Below are positions 33,089-41,720 of a stretch of 64,000 bases of DNA, piece by piece. The notes below the pieces were generated by a model. The model saw only the letters and a program-made list of their open reading frames with translations. It searched no databases and had not been told where the DNA came from. The DNA lies in contig NZ_AOIO01000021.1 of NCBI RefSeq assembly GCF_000337555.1, forward strand, positions 207,852-271,851, read 5' to 3'. Position 1 is the first letter of the stretch. Each line of letters begins with the position of its first letter. Position numbers and translations under genes: made by a program. This stretch comes from Natrialba asiatica DSM 12278 (GTDB lineage: Archaea; Halobacteriota; Halobacteria; Halobacteriales; Natrialbaceae).

Positions 33089-33457
33089 TCAGGTGAGCCG
33101 ACGGGAGAGATGGCGTTCGATCTGGGAACTCACCAGCATCAGCGCGATTCCGATCGGTGCGGTCACGAAAACGAGCCCGACGAGCGGATCGCCCGGGCCC
33201 CGCTCGGTCTCCGCGCGGACCCAGAGGGCGACGATCAACACAGCAATGAGCGGTGGCGTAAGCGCTCGTTTCCGGACGAAGAGGAACGCCGGCAGCCCGC
33301 CGAGAACGAAAAACACCGCCACCGGCAGCATCTGAACCGGATGTTCGAGCGCGAACAGCGGATAGTCCAGCCGAGCGGCGTACCACGAGAGAAGCACCGC
33401 GCCTGCGCCACCGCCGAGCACGAACGCACCAGTCTCCGACGAACGACCACCAGCCAC
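33089..33457 (-). CDS. Small membrane protein of unknown function
   Basis: A 122-residue protein with about four helices (ETGAFVLGGGAGAVLLSWYA, PVQMLPVAVFFVLGGLPAFL, PPLIAVLIVALWVRAE, PLVGLVFVTAPIGIALMLVS) and a basic C-terminus. I do not recognise it. The start is uncertain: a GTG at 33457 lies about 26 bp from a TATA-like gtatac at 33480-33485, which favours it over a GTG at 33517 that would lie before the box. It follows the DNA glycosylase gene on the same strand. Confidence 0.6.
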   Translation of the reverse strand: MAGGRSSETGAFVLGGGAGAVLLSWYAARLDYPLFALEHPVQMLPVAVFFVLGGLPAFLFVRKRALTPPLIAVLIVALWVRAETERGPGDPLVGLVFVTAPIGIALMLVSSQIERHLSRRLT

Positions 33458-33522
33458 GAGCGTCGCATCGTGACTAGTGCGTATACTGTTTTGGAATGAC
33501 ACTCGACGATACCCCACTGCGA

Positions 33523-34404
33523 TCAGTCGCCGGTCCGCAGATGATGAAACACGTACGTCTGAGCGTATCCCGCGTACTCGCCGCCGAACTGCTCACGAAG
33601 CGCTCGCGAGGTCTCGGCGTACGAGCCGCGATCGCAGTCGGGATAATACTCCTCGATCGCCGACCTGAGCCAGGTGTCGAGCGGCACCGACTCGTCGAAC
33701 TCGAGGGCGAACAGGAGCACGCAATCGGCCACCTTGTCGCCGACGCCGACGAACTGACAGAGGAACTCGCGGGCCGCCTCGTACTCGAGTTCACGCGCGT
33801 CGGCCGGGTGAGCTTCGCCGTCGGCGACCATCTCCGCGGTGCGGACGACGTAGGGGGCGCGGTAGCCGAGGCCGAGGTCCCGAAGCTCGCTTTCGGTGGC
33901 GGTCGCGAGTTGTGCCGGCGTCGGGAACGCGTGGTACGTCTCGCCGTCGAAGGAGACCGCGTCGCCGTACTCTCGGGCGAGCGTCGAGACCATCGAGTGG
34001 ATGCGGCTGACGCGCATCTGCGCGGAACAGATGAACGAGATCAGGGTTCCAAAGGGCGGGTCCGTGACGAGGCGCATGCCTCGGTGGGCTTCGTAGGCCT
34101 CGTCTAACAGCGGATCGTCGGGTGCAGCGGCGACGATCGCTTCGAGGTCGTCGTCCAGGCGGAGGAGGCGACGCACGGTCGGTTCGGCGTCCGTCGTCGA
34201 CTCCCATTCGAGCGCGGCGTCGGTCGTCCGCACCCGGATCACCTCGCCGTCGACGACGGTGACGTACCACTCGCCGGGCGCGGGCGTCCCGCCGTACATG
34301 TCGCCGTCGCCGCGCCGCCAGAGGTAGGTCTGGCCGCTCTCGAGCGTCCGATACAGATCGAGTCCGCCCGCGAGTTCATCGCGGCGGATCGTCCCCGTTT
34401 CCAT
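33523..34404 (-). CDS. ogg: DNA glycosylase of the OGG1 type (8-oxoguanine repair)
   Basis: Base-excision repair enzyme, 293 residues. The N-terminal domain has QTYLWRRGDGDMYGG, as in OGG1 (Q-x-F-x-W). The core has PFGTLISFICSAQMRVSRIH, and the helix-hairpin-helix FVGVGDKVADCVLLFALEF with the catalytic Lys224 is followed by VPLDTW with the catalytic Asp243. The match is to the eukaryote-like OGG1 group rather than to Nth or MutY: there is no Fe-S cluster. It should remove 8-oxoguanine and act as a lyase. The ATG at 34404 is the natural start. Confidence 0.9.
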   Translation of the reverse strand: METGTIRRDELAGGLDLYRTLESGQTYLWRRGDGDMYGGTPAPGEWYVTVVDGEVIRVRTTDAALEWESTTDAEPTVRRLLRLDDDLEAIVAAAPDDPLLDEAYEAHRGMRLVTDPPFGTLISFICSAQMRVSRIHSMVSTLAREYGDAVSFDGETYHAFPTPAQLATATESELRDLGLGYRAPYVVRTAEMVADGEAHPADARELEYEAAREFLCQFVGVGDKVADCVLLFALEFDESVPLDTWLRSAIEEYYPDCDRGSYAETSRALREQFGGEYAGYAQTYVFHHLRTGD

Positions 34405-34535
34405 TCGTTCATCCCTACGGTGGCGTCGGCTTGGGCCTTTCGAACCGGCTGCTTCGCCCGCGGGAGGCGACCGTGAACTCGCGCTGCGTGTCGCTGAGGC
34501 GAACCTTCATACTGCAGGCGATACAATGGCCCTGT

Positions 34536-35030
34536 ATGAACTGCAGGGTTGTCGTCGAGGCCGCGGTGCCGGTATTCGACGTCGAAACAGCAGATGAGGC
34601 GATTCGGATCGCCATCTCGAAGACGGGCGAGATGCTGAACCCTGATTTAAATTACGTCGAAATCAACATGAGCGAGCGAACCACTCCCTCGGGAGAGGAG
34701 CTCCCACCTGCGTTTATCGCCGCCGACGAGGCGCTCGTCGCACTCGAACTCGAGATGACCGTGTTCAACGTCGAGCGAGAGGAACACGCCTCGCGGATCG
34801 CCCGCAAGGAGATCGGGCAGCGACTCGAGAATATCCCGCTCGAGGTCGAACAAGTCGAGGTCATCGAAGAAGACGACGATGGGACCGACGAAGACGACGA
34901 GACGGATGAAGACGAGACGGTTGCTGACGAGTCAGCCGACGCCGCTGTGACAGACGACCAAGACGAGGACGCACAATCCGACGACGAGGACGACGAAATT
35001 CTGCCCGAGTTCGAGGATTTAGTCGAGTAA
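34536..35030 (+). CDS. UPF0212 (DUF555) family protein with a long acidic tail
   Basis: An archaeal protein of unknown function, 164 residues. The conserved part MNCRVVVEAAVPVFDVETAD continues with AIRIAISKTGEMLNPDLNYV and FIAADEALVALELEMTVFNV, as in DUF555. From about residue 113 there is a tail of some 50 residues made almost only of Asp, Glu, Ala and Thr, which other members largely lack. The ATG at 34536 fits the family start; the longer frame from 34431 adds a basic head. It is divergent from the glycosylase gene. Confidence 0.85.
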   Translation: MNCRVVVEAAVPVFDVETADEAIRIAISKTGEMLNPDLNYVEINMSERTTPSGEELPPAFIAADEALVALELEMTVFNVEREEHASRIARKEIGQRLENIPLEVEQVEVIEEDDDGTDEDDETDEDETVADESADAAVTDDQDEDAQSDDEDDEILPEFEDLVE

Positions 35031-35236
35031 GCGCTACTTACCGGCTCAATTGCGGACCGTTCAATCGAATTACTGCGCTTTTATCGGATGGAAAACGGAG
35101 TCACTTCGGGGACAGTCTCGAATATCGCAAAATCGAGTCGAATGTGGACGACGGCAGGAGCACGGCGTTCGAACCTCGTGCGGAGACGAGTCTTCCCAGT
35201 AGGAGACAATAGTACCTGAAGGATGCTCCGAGTGCT

Positions 35237-35473
35237 TCAGTCTGCGGTGGCGGCGACTGCTTCCTGTTCGTCCTCGCGCATGTTCATCGTGATTCCGCCC
35301 GCGAGTGCAAACACAGCGGCTTTATGATCGGTCTTGGATTTGTGGATCGATGTCGGTCGAATACCGAGAGAATCGTACTCCTCCAGGTCGATCTGGCAGT
35401 TGTCCCACTCCGCACACTGGTTCGATACTTCCGCGAGAAGGCCGTGAAGGTGAATGAGCTCCTGCTTCTTCAT
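35237..35473 (-). CDS. UPF0058 family protein
   Basis: A 78-residue archaeal protein, MKKQELIHLHGLLAEVSNQC, then DLEEYDSLGIRPTSIHKSKT and DHKAAVFALAGGIT, which is the UPF0058 pattern. It is small, soluble and helical; its role is unknown. The family start favours the ATG at 35473, but an ATG two codons upstream (35479) is closer to the expected start of a leaderless transcript, given a TATA-like ataatataa near 35505-35513. The gene stands alone. Confidence 0.85.
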   Translation of the reverse strand: MKKQELIHLHGLLAEVSNQCAEWDNCQIDLEEYDSLGIRPTSIHKSKTDHKAAVFALAGGITMNMREDEQEAVAATAD

Positions 35474-35708
35474 AACCATGCAATGCTATCCACTGCAGGG
35501 TTATATTATTATCTTGAGTCGCGTTACCATGCAACCTGTATCAGTATGAGAGATAGTCAGGAAAAACAACCGTTCGAAGAGGGGGTCTAGTTGCGTGAAA
35601 CAGTCTCCAAGCTACTGTTAGTTCAGTCATAGACCTCCCATAAATCCGAGTGATATCGTTCATAGTGCCCCGCATTCAGGCTAGCAATTCTGCTTGAAAC
35701 GGCCTCGC

Positions 35709-35888
35709 CTATCCGAGTTGCTTCAGCGTCTGGAGGTCGCGATCGGTCCGCATGAACTCGGCGGTCCGCCGAGAGGCATGACAGTTCGGGCAATGAAACA
35801 TTTCGGTTGATGTCGGTAACTCGCCCGGTTCGGTTTGCCAATCCTTCGTACACTCCGGACACAAGAGTTGAACGGTCGTCTCGACCAT
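35709..35888 (-). CDS. 59-residue zinc-ribbon microprotein
   Basis: The open frame from the ATG at 35888 encodes MVETTVQLLCPECTKDWQTE, then EMFHCPNCHASRRTAEF and the end TDRDLQTLKQLG. Two pairs of C-P-x-C make a clear zinc ribbon. It resembles a common haloarchaeal microprotein family of unknown role. Its size is below the usual gene-finding limit, but the codons follow the local bias and the spacing of cysteines is that of a real domain. It lies upstream of the UPF0058 gene on the same strand, 229 bp away. Confidence 0.7.
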   Translation of the reverse strand: MVETTVQLLCPECTKDWQTEPGELPTSTEMFHCPNCHASRRTAEFMRTDRDLQTLKQLG

Positions 35889-36008
35889 GTCAGGCTATTA
35901 CACACCACGGGTGAAAAACCTTGTCTCAGCACAGTCGTGTATACCGAAGCGAACGGAGATCGGCAGCGGCGGATTATTCAGTCCGGATTCGAAACGGCGC
36001 TGAACTCG

Positions 36009-36998
36009 TTACGCCGGTGCTGCCGTGTCCGAGGCTTCGAGCAGTTCCTTGTAGCGGTTTCGGATGGTGACCTCGGAGATGCTTGCAACTTCGCTGACCT
36101 CGTTCTGGGTCACCTTCTCGTTAGTCAGGAGCGCCGCAGCGTAGACGCCGGCAGCCGCGAGGCCGACCGGCGACTTGCCGCTGTGGACGCCCTCCTGGCG
36201 GGCCGACTCGAGCAGTTCGCGGGCCATCCGCTCGGTTTCGTCCGAGAGGTCGAGGTCGCTGACGAATCGCGGGACGTAGTGTTCCGGATCGGCGGGCTTG
36301 ACCTCGAGACCGAGTTCACGAATGATGTAGCGGTAGGTCCGAGTGAGCTCCATCTTGTCGACGCGGCTGACGGCCGAAATCTCGTCGAGGCTGCGCGGCG
36401 TGCCGGCCTGGCGGGCGGCGGCGTACAGCGAGGACGTGGCGACACCCTCGATCGAGCGACCGGGGAGCAGGTCCTCCTCGAGCGCACGTCGGTAGATCAC
36501 GCTTGCGGTCTCGCGGACGTTCTCGGGAAGGCCGAGCGCGCTTGCCATGCGATCGATCTCGCCGAGCGCCTGCTTGAGGTTGCGCTCTTTCGAGTCGCGG
36601 GTGCGGAACCGCTCGTTCCAGGTGCGCAGGCGCTGCATCTTCTGGCGCTGGCGGCTCGAGAGGGACTTCCCGTAGGCGTCTTTGTTCTGCCAGCCGATGT
36701 TGGTCGAGAGCCCTTGGTCGTGCATCATGTTCGTCGTCGGGGCACCGACGCGGGACTTCTCGTCCTTCTCTGCGGCGTCGAAGGCGCGCCACTCGGGGCC
36801 GCGGTCGATCTCGTCTTCCTCGACGACGAGTCCACAGTCTTCACAGACGGTCTCGGCGTGTTCGTCGTCCGTGATAAGCCGACCACCACACTCCGGACAG
36901 CGCTCTCGCTCCTCGGAGCGCGTCGTCTCCTCCGTTTCGGTCTCAGTCTGCTCCTCGGTTCGTTCGTTCGAGTAGGTTCGGATGTTCGTATCTGTCAT
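36009..36998 (-). CDS. tfb: Transcription initiation factor IIB (TFB)
   Basis: General transcription factor that joins the TATA-binding protein to RNA polymerase. The 329-residue protein has an acidic head of 33 residues, a zinc ribbon CPECGGRLITDD ... CEDCG, the B-reader and linker region (RGPEWRAFDAAEKDEKSRVG, HDQGLSTNIGWQNKDAYGK) and two cyclin repeats (about 135-225 and 230-325). All domains are complete. Haloarchaea carry several TFB genes with partly specialised roles. The ATG at 36998 lies about 90 bp after strong TATA-like elements, so this transcript has a leader. Confidence 0.95.
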   Translation of the reverse strand: MTDTNIRTYSNERTEEQTETETEETTRSEERERCPECGGRLITDDEHAETVCEDCGLVVEEDEIDRGPEWRAFDAAEKDEKSRVGAPTTNMMHDQGLSTNIGWQNKDAYGKSLSSRQRQKMQRLRTWNERFRTRDSKERNLKQALGEIDRMASALGLPENVRETASVIYRRALEEDLLPGRSIEGVATSSLYAAARQAGTPRSLDEISAVSRVDKMELTRTYRYIIRELGLEVKPADPEHYVPRFVSDLDLSDETERMARELLESARQEGVHSGKSPVGLAAAGVYAAALLTNEKVTQNEVSEVASISEVTIRNRYKELLEASDTAAPA

Positions 36999-37087
36999 GG
37001 TGTATCGGGTTGGTTACTCGGGGCTCCCGGGTGGGGTAACCAGAAGAAACCCGGTCGCCTTCAGCTAACATAGAGTTAGGCCGTAAG

Positions 37088-37120
37088 CCATATAAAGTTT
37101 TCGCCTTTGTTATAAAGAAA
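37088..37120 (-). promoter_or_regulatory. TATA-rich promoter region of tfb
   Basis: The 315-bp gap between tfb and the MBL-fold gene (36999-37313) has no gene. It holds two TATA-like elements, 37091-37098 and 37110-37117, that read actttata and ctttataa on the minus strand, and further AT-rich sequence up to about 37170. They lie 90-115 bp before the tfb ATG, which implies a 5' leader of about 60-90 bases. Several tandem boxes may allow control by TFB itself or by other factors. Confidence 0.5.
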
Positions 37121-37313
37121 CGCGTTTTCTGGTATATGTGTTTCGGATATATGCTTATTAATCGTGTCCCACACCTCGGCTCGGATCGGCGGTGATAATC
37201 GAACAATAAATCACACTCGAAGCGGCGCTCGCTATCGGACCGTACGGGTCGACCCACGCTAATCACGCACTACGGGTCGAATCTTTTTCGAACTCTGCCG
37301 GTAACGAGTTCCT

Positions 37314-38018
37314 ATGACCGTTCGATTCGGCGCGATTACTGTCGACTGGCTCGGCCGGGCAACCGTCCGGCTCGAAGGGGAGACGGGCACCGTCATCTAC
37401 GCCGATCCCGGCCCCGAGACGGATGGCATAGTCGACGGTCAAGACCCCCGCGATGGCGACCTGATTCTCGTCACACACGGCGCTCACTACGATCCCGACT
37501 CGATCCACCGCCTCGCCCACGAGAACTCGATCGTTGTCGTCCACGAATCGATCGACGCCGAGACGATCGACTGGGCTGCCGAGCAACCCGACGCTCTCCC
37601 CTTTGAAGTCGCTCGTGTCCAGGAAAACGAGTCGTTTATCCTCGGACCGCTCGATCTCTCGACGACGCCGGCCGATACCGAACCGGACGGCTCCCGCGCC
37701 GATGGACGAGGCCGCCCTGATCACCCGTCCGGCGAGGGCTGCGGTTTTCTCGTCACTATCGATGGCATCACGGCGTTCTGGCCCGGAAACACCGACCCGC
37801 TCCCGGCCCACGATGAACTCGCCGTGGATCTCTTCTTGGCCCCGATCGGCGGTGGCCCCACGATGGATCGACACGAGGCCGCCGCCCTGGCGACGCGACT
37901 CGACCCGGACCTCGTGCTGCCAGTCCGGTACGAGACGACCGACGCTCGCACGGCTGAGGACGAGGCGTTCGTCGTTGACGTCGCTATCCGCGGCATTCCG
38001 GTGGTCTTGGACCGGTAG
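37314..38018 (+). CDS. MBL-fold metal-dependent hydrolase-like protein
   Basis: A 234-residue protein of the UlaG-like group of metallo-beta-lactamase folds. It begins FGAITVDWLGRATVRLEGET, then VIYADPGPETDG, DLILVTHGAHYDPDSIHRL (matching T-H-x-H-x-D-H, but with Ala and Tyr in place of two His), a later GFLVTIDGITAFWPGNTDPL and LFLAPIGGGPTMD. Because the first metal motif is H-G-A-H-Y-D, metal binding may be altered. Function is unknown. The ATG at 37314 follows the family start. Confidence 0.8.
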   Translation: MTVRFGAITVDWLGRATVRLEGETGTVIYADPGPETDGIVDGQDPRDGDLILVTHGAHYDPDSIHRLAHENSIVVVHESIDAETIDWAAEQPDALPFEVARVQENESFILGPLDLSTTPADTEPDGSRADGRGRPDHPSGEGCGFLVTIDGITAFWPGNTDPLPAHDELAVDLFLAPIGGGPTMDRHEAAALATRLDPDLVLPVRYETTDARTAEDEAFVVDVAIRGIPVVLDR

Positions 38019-38174
38019 CGTTCGTCTGTACACACGGCGATAGATCCGTACCTATAAGTCACGACTCGCTAATCCTCGCACGTGAATCTGTGATGGATAT
38101 TGACAAACACACACTTCTCTACTGGATGACGGTGACATCCGGGTCCGGGTTGCAAGCAGGGGACGACTCGAGAG

Positions 38175-39536
38175 GTGAGCCGCGTGGGAACTAACACTGG
38201 TTCCGAAACCGACATCGAAGCGGCGGATCTCTCCTACCCGGCCAGCAGTTGGCGAGGATTTTTCACGAATCACTTCGGCCCGTCGATGCTCTGGGCGCTG
38301 ATCAGTATCGGCGGCAGCCACATCGTCCTCGCGCCGACACTCGGGGGGACGTTCGGGCTCTTTGCCATCTGGATGTTCGCTCTCATCTACCTCGCAAAAT
38401 ACGGCGGCTGGGAACTCGGCATCCGATACAACTACGGCGCCGGCGGCAACCCCGTCGAAGCCTACGATCAGCTCCCCGGCCCGAAAAACTGGATGCAGTG
38501 GTTCACCGTCGGCGTCTTCACGATCATCTACACGGGAATCACCGCCGCAGTCGGGATGAGCACGGCCGCGTTCGTCGAAGCGTTGACCCCGCTGTCGTTC
38601 CAACAGGCGTTCGTCGTCTTCGTCGGCCTGGCGGGCGTCCTCGTCCTGATCACCCGCTACAGCCTCCTCGAGAAAATCCTGATCGGTTTTACGGTCGCGT
38701 TGGGCGTTCTCATCGTCCTCGGCGTGCTCGTCGGTCCTCCATCGGGCGAGGTCGTCACAGCCACGACCTTCACCGCGCCGGATCTCACCGGGCCGCTGTT
38801 CATCGGCCTGTTCGCCGCGGCCGCCGGGTTCGCGCCGACCGGATTCAGTACCAGCGTCCTCATCGGTAGCTGGAGCACCGCCAAAGGCGAGGGTGCGAGC
38901 GAACTCCGGGCCCACAACCTCGATCCGAACGACGACCAGTATCACGACTACATCCGCGCCTGGATCCGAACCGGTCGCCGCGACTTCAACATCGGCTACG
39001 CCTTCAGCTTCACGCTGATCGTCGCGATGGTGATCCTCGCCTCGAACGTCCTCTATCCCACCCCGCCCGAAGACGCCAATCTCGCCGTCACCATCGGGTC
39101 CATCCTGAGCGACTCCTTCGGCGAATGGTCTTACTACGCGATGGTCCTCGGCGCGTTCGCAGCCCTCTACTCGACCGTCATCACGCTGCTCGATGGAGCC
39201 GCTCGAGCCACCGGCGATGTCCTTCCGATGGCGCTCGACCAACCCGAACTCGATAGCGAGCGGATCCGCAAACTCGTCGTCGTCGGCATCGTCGCCGTCA
39301 GCTGCGGCGTCGTCGTTACGCTCGGTACCGTCCCGGTCACCTTCCTTATCTGGATCTCGGCGATCCTCGCGGTCACGGAGATCCTCTTCTATCCCGCAAA
39401 CTGGTACGTCGTCAGAGAAAACCTCCCCGAACAGTTCCAGCCTTCCCGCGCGTGGGTCGCCTACTACGCCGTCAGTCTCGTCGTCGTTCTCGCGTTCGGC
39501 ATCATGGGCGCGGCATCCGAGTTCGGCTACGTTTGA
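38175..39536 (+). CDS. Nramp-fold transporter lacking the metal-binding motifs
   Basis: A membrane carrier of the Nramp superfamily, 453 residues and about eleven helices. The first helix reads FGPSMLWALISIGGSHIVLA, where true Nramps have D-P-G-N; here the position holds G-G-S-H (46-49). The sixth helix reads AAAAGFAPTGFSTSVLIG in place of the metal-binding M-P-H. The loss of both sites makes Mn or Fe transport unlikely; another cation or a small solute is possible. The start is a GTG at 38175 with no ATG nearby. It is preceded by a gap with no clear promoter. Confidence 0.8.
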   Translation: MSRVGTNTGSETDIEAADLSYPASSWRGFFTNHFGPSMLWALISIGGSHIVLAPTLGGTFGLFAIWMFALIYLAKYGGWELGIRYNYGAGGNPVEAYDQLPGPKNWMQWFTVGVFTIIYTGITAAVGMSTAAFVEALTPLSFQQAFVVFVGLAGVLVLITRYSLLEKILIGFTVALGVLIVLGVLVGPPSGEVVTATTFTAPDLTGPLFIGLFAAAAGFAPTGFSTSVLIGSWSTAKGEGASELRAHNLDPNDDQYHDYIRAWIRTGRRDFNIGYAFSFTLIVAMVILASNVLYPTPPEDANLAVTIGSILSDSFGEWSYYAMVLGAFAALYSTVITLLDGAARATGDVLPMALDQPELDSERIRKLVVVGIVAVSCGVVVTLGTVPVTFLIWISAILAVTEILFYPANWYVVRENLPEQFQPSRAWVAYYAVSLVVVLAFGIMGAASEFGYV

Positions 39537-39608
39537 ACTCGGGCCCCGATTCACTCTCTTGGGCCCGTCTCATCCACCTTTATCTCGGGTGGACGAGAGC
39601 AATCGGCC

Positions 39609-39920
39609 ATGGAACGGGAGTACGATAAACTCGTTCGCGATAATATCCCGGAGATTATCGAAGATAACGGGGACGTGCCGGTCACCCGGACGGTCTCCGG
39701 AGACGAGTACGAATCGTATCTGCGCGACAAACTGCGGGAGGAAGTCGACGAGTATCTCGCCGACCGAGACGCGGACGAGTTGGCGGACATCTTGGAGGTC
39801 GTTCACGCGCTCGGGCACGTCGAGGGCGTCTCCCGAGATGAACTCGCCGAGCGCAGGGAACGAAAAGCCGATTCGCGGGGCCGGTTCGACGACGGCATCG
39901 TGCTTACGGACGTCAACTGA
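39609..39920 (+). CDS. MazG-like nucleotide pyrophosphohydrolase
   Basis: A 103-residue all-alpha pyrophosphatase. The start YDKLVRDNIPEIIEDNG and the Glu/Asp pattern LREEVDEYLADRDADELADI, with E-E-x-x-E and D-E-x-x-D, are those of short MazG-like or phosphoribosyl-ATP pyrophosphatase-like proteins, which remove non-canonical nucleoside triphosphates. Its TGA overlaps the ATG of the methyltransferase by one base, so they are co-expressed. The ATG at 39609 is the natural start. Confidence 0.85.
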   Translation: MEREYDKLVRDNIPEIIEDNGDVPVTRTVSGDEYESYLRDKLREEVDEYLADRDADELADILEVVHALGHVEGVSRDELAERRERKADSRGRFDDGIVLTDVN

Positions 39921-40570
39921 TGACCGACCCGTCGCACGTGAACGATCCGACCTCGAGCGAAGGCGGGAACGAAGACGAGAACGAGAACGAAACGACGGCG
40001 GTGTACGATCGATTCGCGTCGGCGTACGAAGCGAACCACGCCGACAGAAGCGTGATCGGCGCGCAACGAGACCTGTTCCGCGACTCCCTCGACGCGCTCG
40101 ACGGCACCGCGGTTCTGGACGTCGGCTGCGGCCCCGGCTGGGAATCGGCAGCCTTTCGTGACGACGGACTGGACGTCGTCGGAATCGATCTCTCGTCCGA
40201 ATTCCTGTCGATGGCGAGCGCCCGAGCCCCCGCCGCGTCGTTCGCCCGAATGGACATGCGATCCCTCGGCTTCGCGGCGAACTCCTTCGACGGCATCTGG
40301 TCGTGCGCCGCGGTGCACCACGTTCCGCGAGCCGATATCCGGACCGTGTTCGCGGAATTCGACCGCGTGCTCCGTCCTGCCGGCGTCGCCCTCATCACCT
40401 GCAAGAAGGGAACGGCGCGAGAGACCGGCGAGACGTTCGGCGCGGACGATACGCGCCGATTCGTCCGGTACCTGCCAGATCAGTTGCGAGCACTCGCGAC
40501 GGCGACCGGGTTCGCCGTCGAGCGGCTTGAGTCGACGGACGAGTGGAACGAACTGCTCGTTCGCGCCTGA
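39920..40570 (+). CDS. Class I SAM-dependent methyltransferase
   Basis: A 216-residue methyltransferase. After an acidic head (GGNEDENENETTAVYDRFAS, encoded by a short-period gaacga-like tract) comes motif I VLDVGCGPGWESAAF, then VVGIDLSSEFLSMAS, DMRSLGFAANSFDGIWSCAA and a post-III region VLRPAGVALITCKKG. These belong to the UbiE/COQ5-like group, which act on small molecules or on other substrates. The target is unknown. Co-expression with a MazG-like protein gives no clear hint. The start overlaps the previous stop. Confidence 0.85.
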   Translation: MTDPSHVNDPTSSEGGNEDENENETTAVYDRFASAYEANHADRSVIGAQRDLFRDSLDALDGTAVLDVGCGPGWESAAFRDDGLDVVGIDLSSEFLSMASARAPAASFARMDMRSLGFAANSFDGIWSCAAVHHVPRADIRTVFAEFDRVLRPAGVALITCKKGTARETGETFGADDTRRFVRYLPDQLRALATATGFAVERLESTDEWNELLVRA

Positions 40571-40628
40571 CGCCCATTTTACCGAGACGCTCCGTCATCA
40601 TCTCCCGGACCGACTGTTCGATGGCCGT

Positions 40629-41720
40629 CTAGATAACGCCCATCGCGTCGAGCCGTTCGGGAAGATACGTATCCGTCACGAAATCGAGGCCGTGTGACGC
40701 CAGCGACTGCTGTTCTGACTTCTTCCCGATTTCGAGTTGTAACTCGATCTGTTCCTCCCAGTAATCGGTCTGGAAGCGCGGGTCCTCGAGTTCACTTTCC
40801 AGGGCGTTGATGTCCGAGTCGCTGAGCGGATCGGTCGGCAGATCGTACTCGACGATGTCGGCGGGCTGGATGCCGATGTAGTCGGCTTCGGGGGTTGCGA
40901 GGTACTCCGAGAGGTGGGCCGACTTGATCGAGCCGTAGGCGACGGAGCCGTAGATGCGGTAGGACCAGGGGTCGCCGTCGGTAAAGACCACCACTGGAAG
41001 GCCGAGTTCGTCGTGGAAGCGCTTCGTCAGTCGGCGCGTGGCCCGCGCGGGCTGGCCACCGAGGTGGACGACGATCGCGTCGTATTCCTCGTCGAAGCCG
41101 TTCTCGACGAGTCGATCGCGCATCCCGCCGGTTTCCACGCAGAGGACGAATTCGGCGTCGTTGTCGAGGAACTCGATCATGTCCGGATTGTTCGGGATCT
41201 GGTACCCGCCCTGGCCCACGTCGAGCTGGCAGTGGATGTCGCGATCGCCGCGTTTGGTTTGCTCGCGGATGTGGAGCGGCCCCATCACCTTGGCACCGGA
41301 TTCCTCCGGGCGCATGTGAAAGTCCTCGCGGGTGACCCCCGAGACGATCTCGAGGTCCTCGACCAGGCTGTTCGACTCGTCCTGGCTGGTGAACTGCGCG
41401 TTGTCGTTATCCCAGCTTTCCGAGAGGTAGTAGAGTTCACGCAGGGTCGAGGAACGGTCTTCCTCGAGTTGGTCCGTGAGGAACTCGATGGTGTAGACGG
41501 CCTTCAGGAGTTTGCGAGCGCCGCGGACGGAGTTTGCCGATCGGGTCGACTCGCGGTCGCCGTAAACCCAGACGTCCTTGTCCTCGTCGTACTCGATGTT
41601 GTTCTTCGTCCGCGTCGGGACGGCCATGTGTGGGATTTCGCCGAGTTCGAACTGGTCGTAGAACTGGGCGGCGAGATCGATCAACTGTTCTCTGGCCTGC
41701 TGGTCGTTGTCTGCGCTCAT
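40629..41720 (-). CDS. top6A: DNA topoisomerase VI subunit A
   Basis: Catalytic subunit of the type IIB topoisomerase, 363 residues, related to Spo11. The winged-helix part holds the catalytic tyrosine in [11 protein letters not shown], and the Toprim domain shows [10 protein letters not shown] and [15 protein letters not shown] with the acidic metal ligands. The complex relaxes and decatenates DNA with ATP. The ATG at 41720 lies within the 3' end of the subunit B gene (4-base overlap), the standard archaeal order B-A. Confidence 0.96.
   Translation of the reverse strand: MSADNDQQAREQLIDLAAQFYDQFELGEIPHMAVPTRTKNNIEYDEDKDVWVYGDRESTRSANSVRGARKLLKAVYTIEFLTDQLEEDRSSTLRELYYLSESWDNDNAQFTSQDESNSLVEDLEIVSGVTREDFHMRPEESGAKVMGPLHIREQTKRGDRDIHCQLDVGQGGYQIPNNPDMIEFLDNDAEFVLCVETGGMRDRLVENGFDEEYDAIVVHLGGQPARATRRLTKRFHDELGLPVVVFTDGDPWSYRIYGSVAYGSIKSAHLSEYLATPEADYIGIQPADIVEYDLPTDPLSDSDINALESELEDPRFQTDYWEEQIELQLEIGKKSEQQSLASHGLDFVTDTYLPERLDAMGVI

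Noticed and set aside
38052..39554. A 500-codon minus-strand frame over the Nramp-fold gene
   Set aside because: Antisense shadow with a highly charged and repetitive product, no membrane segments and no motif.
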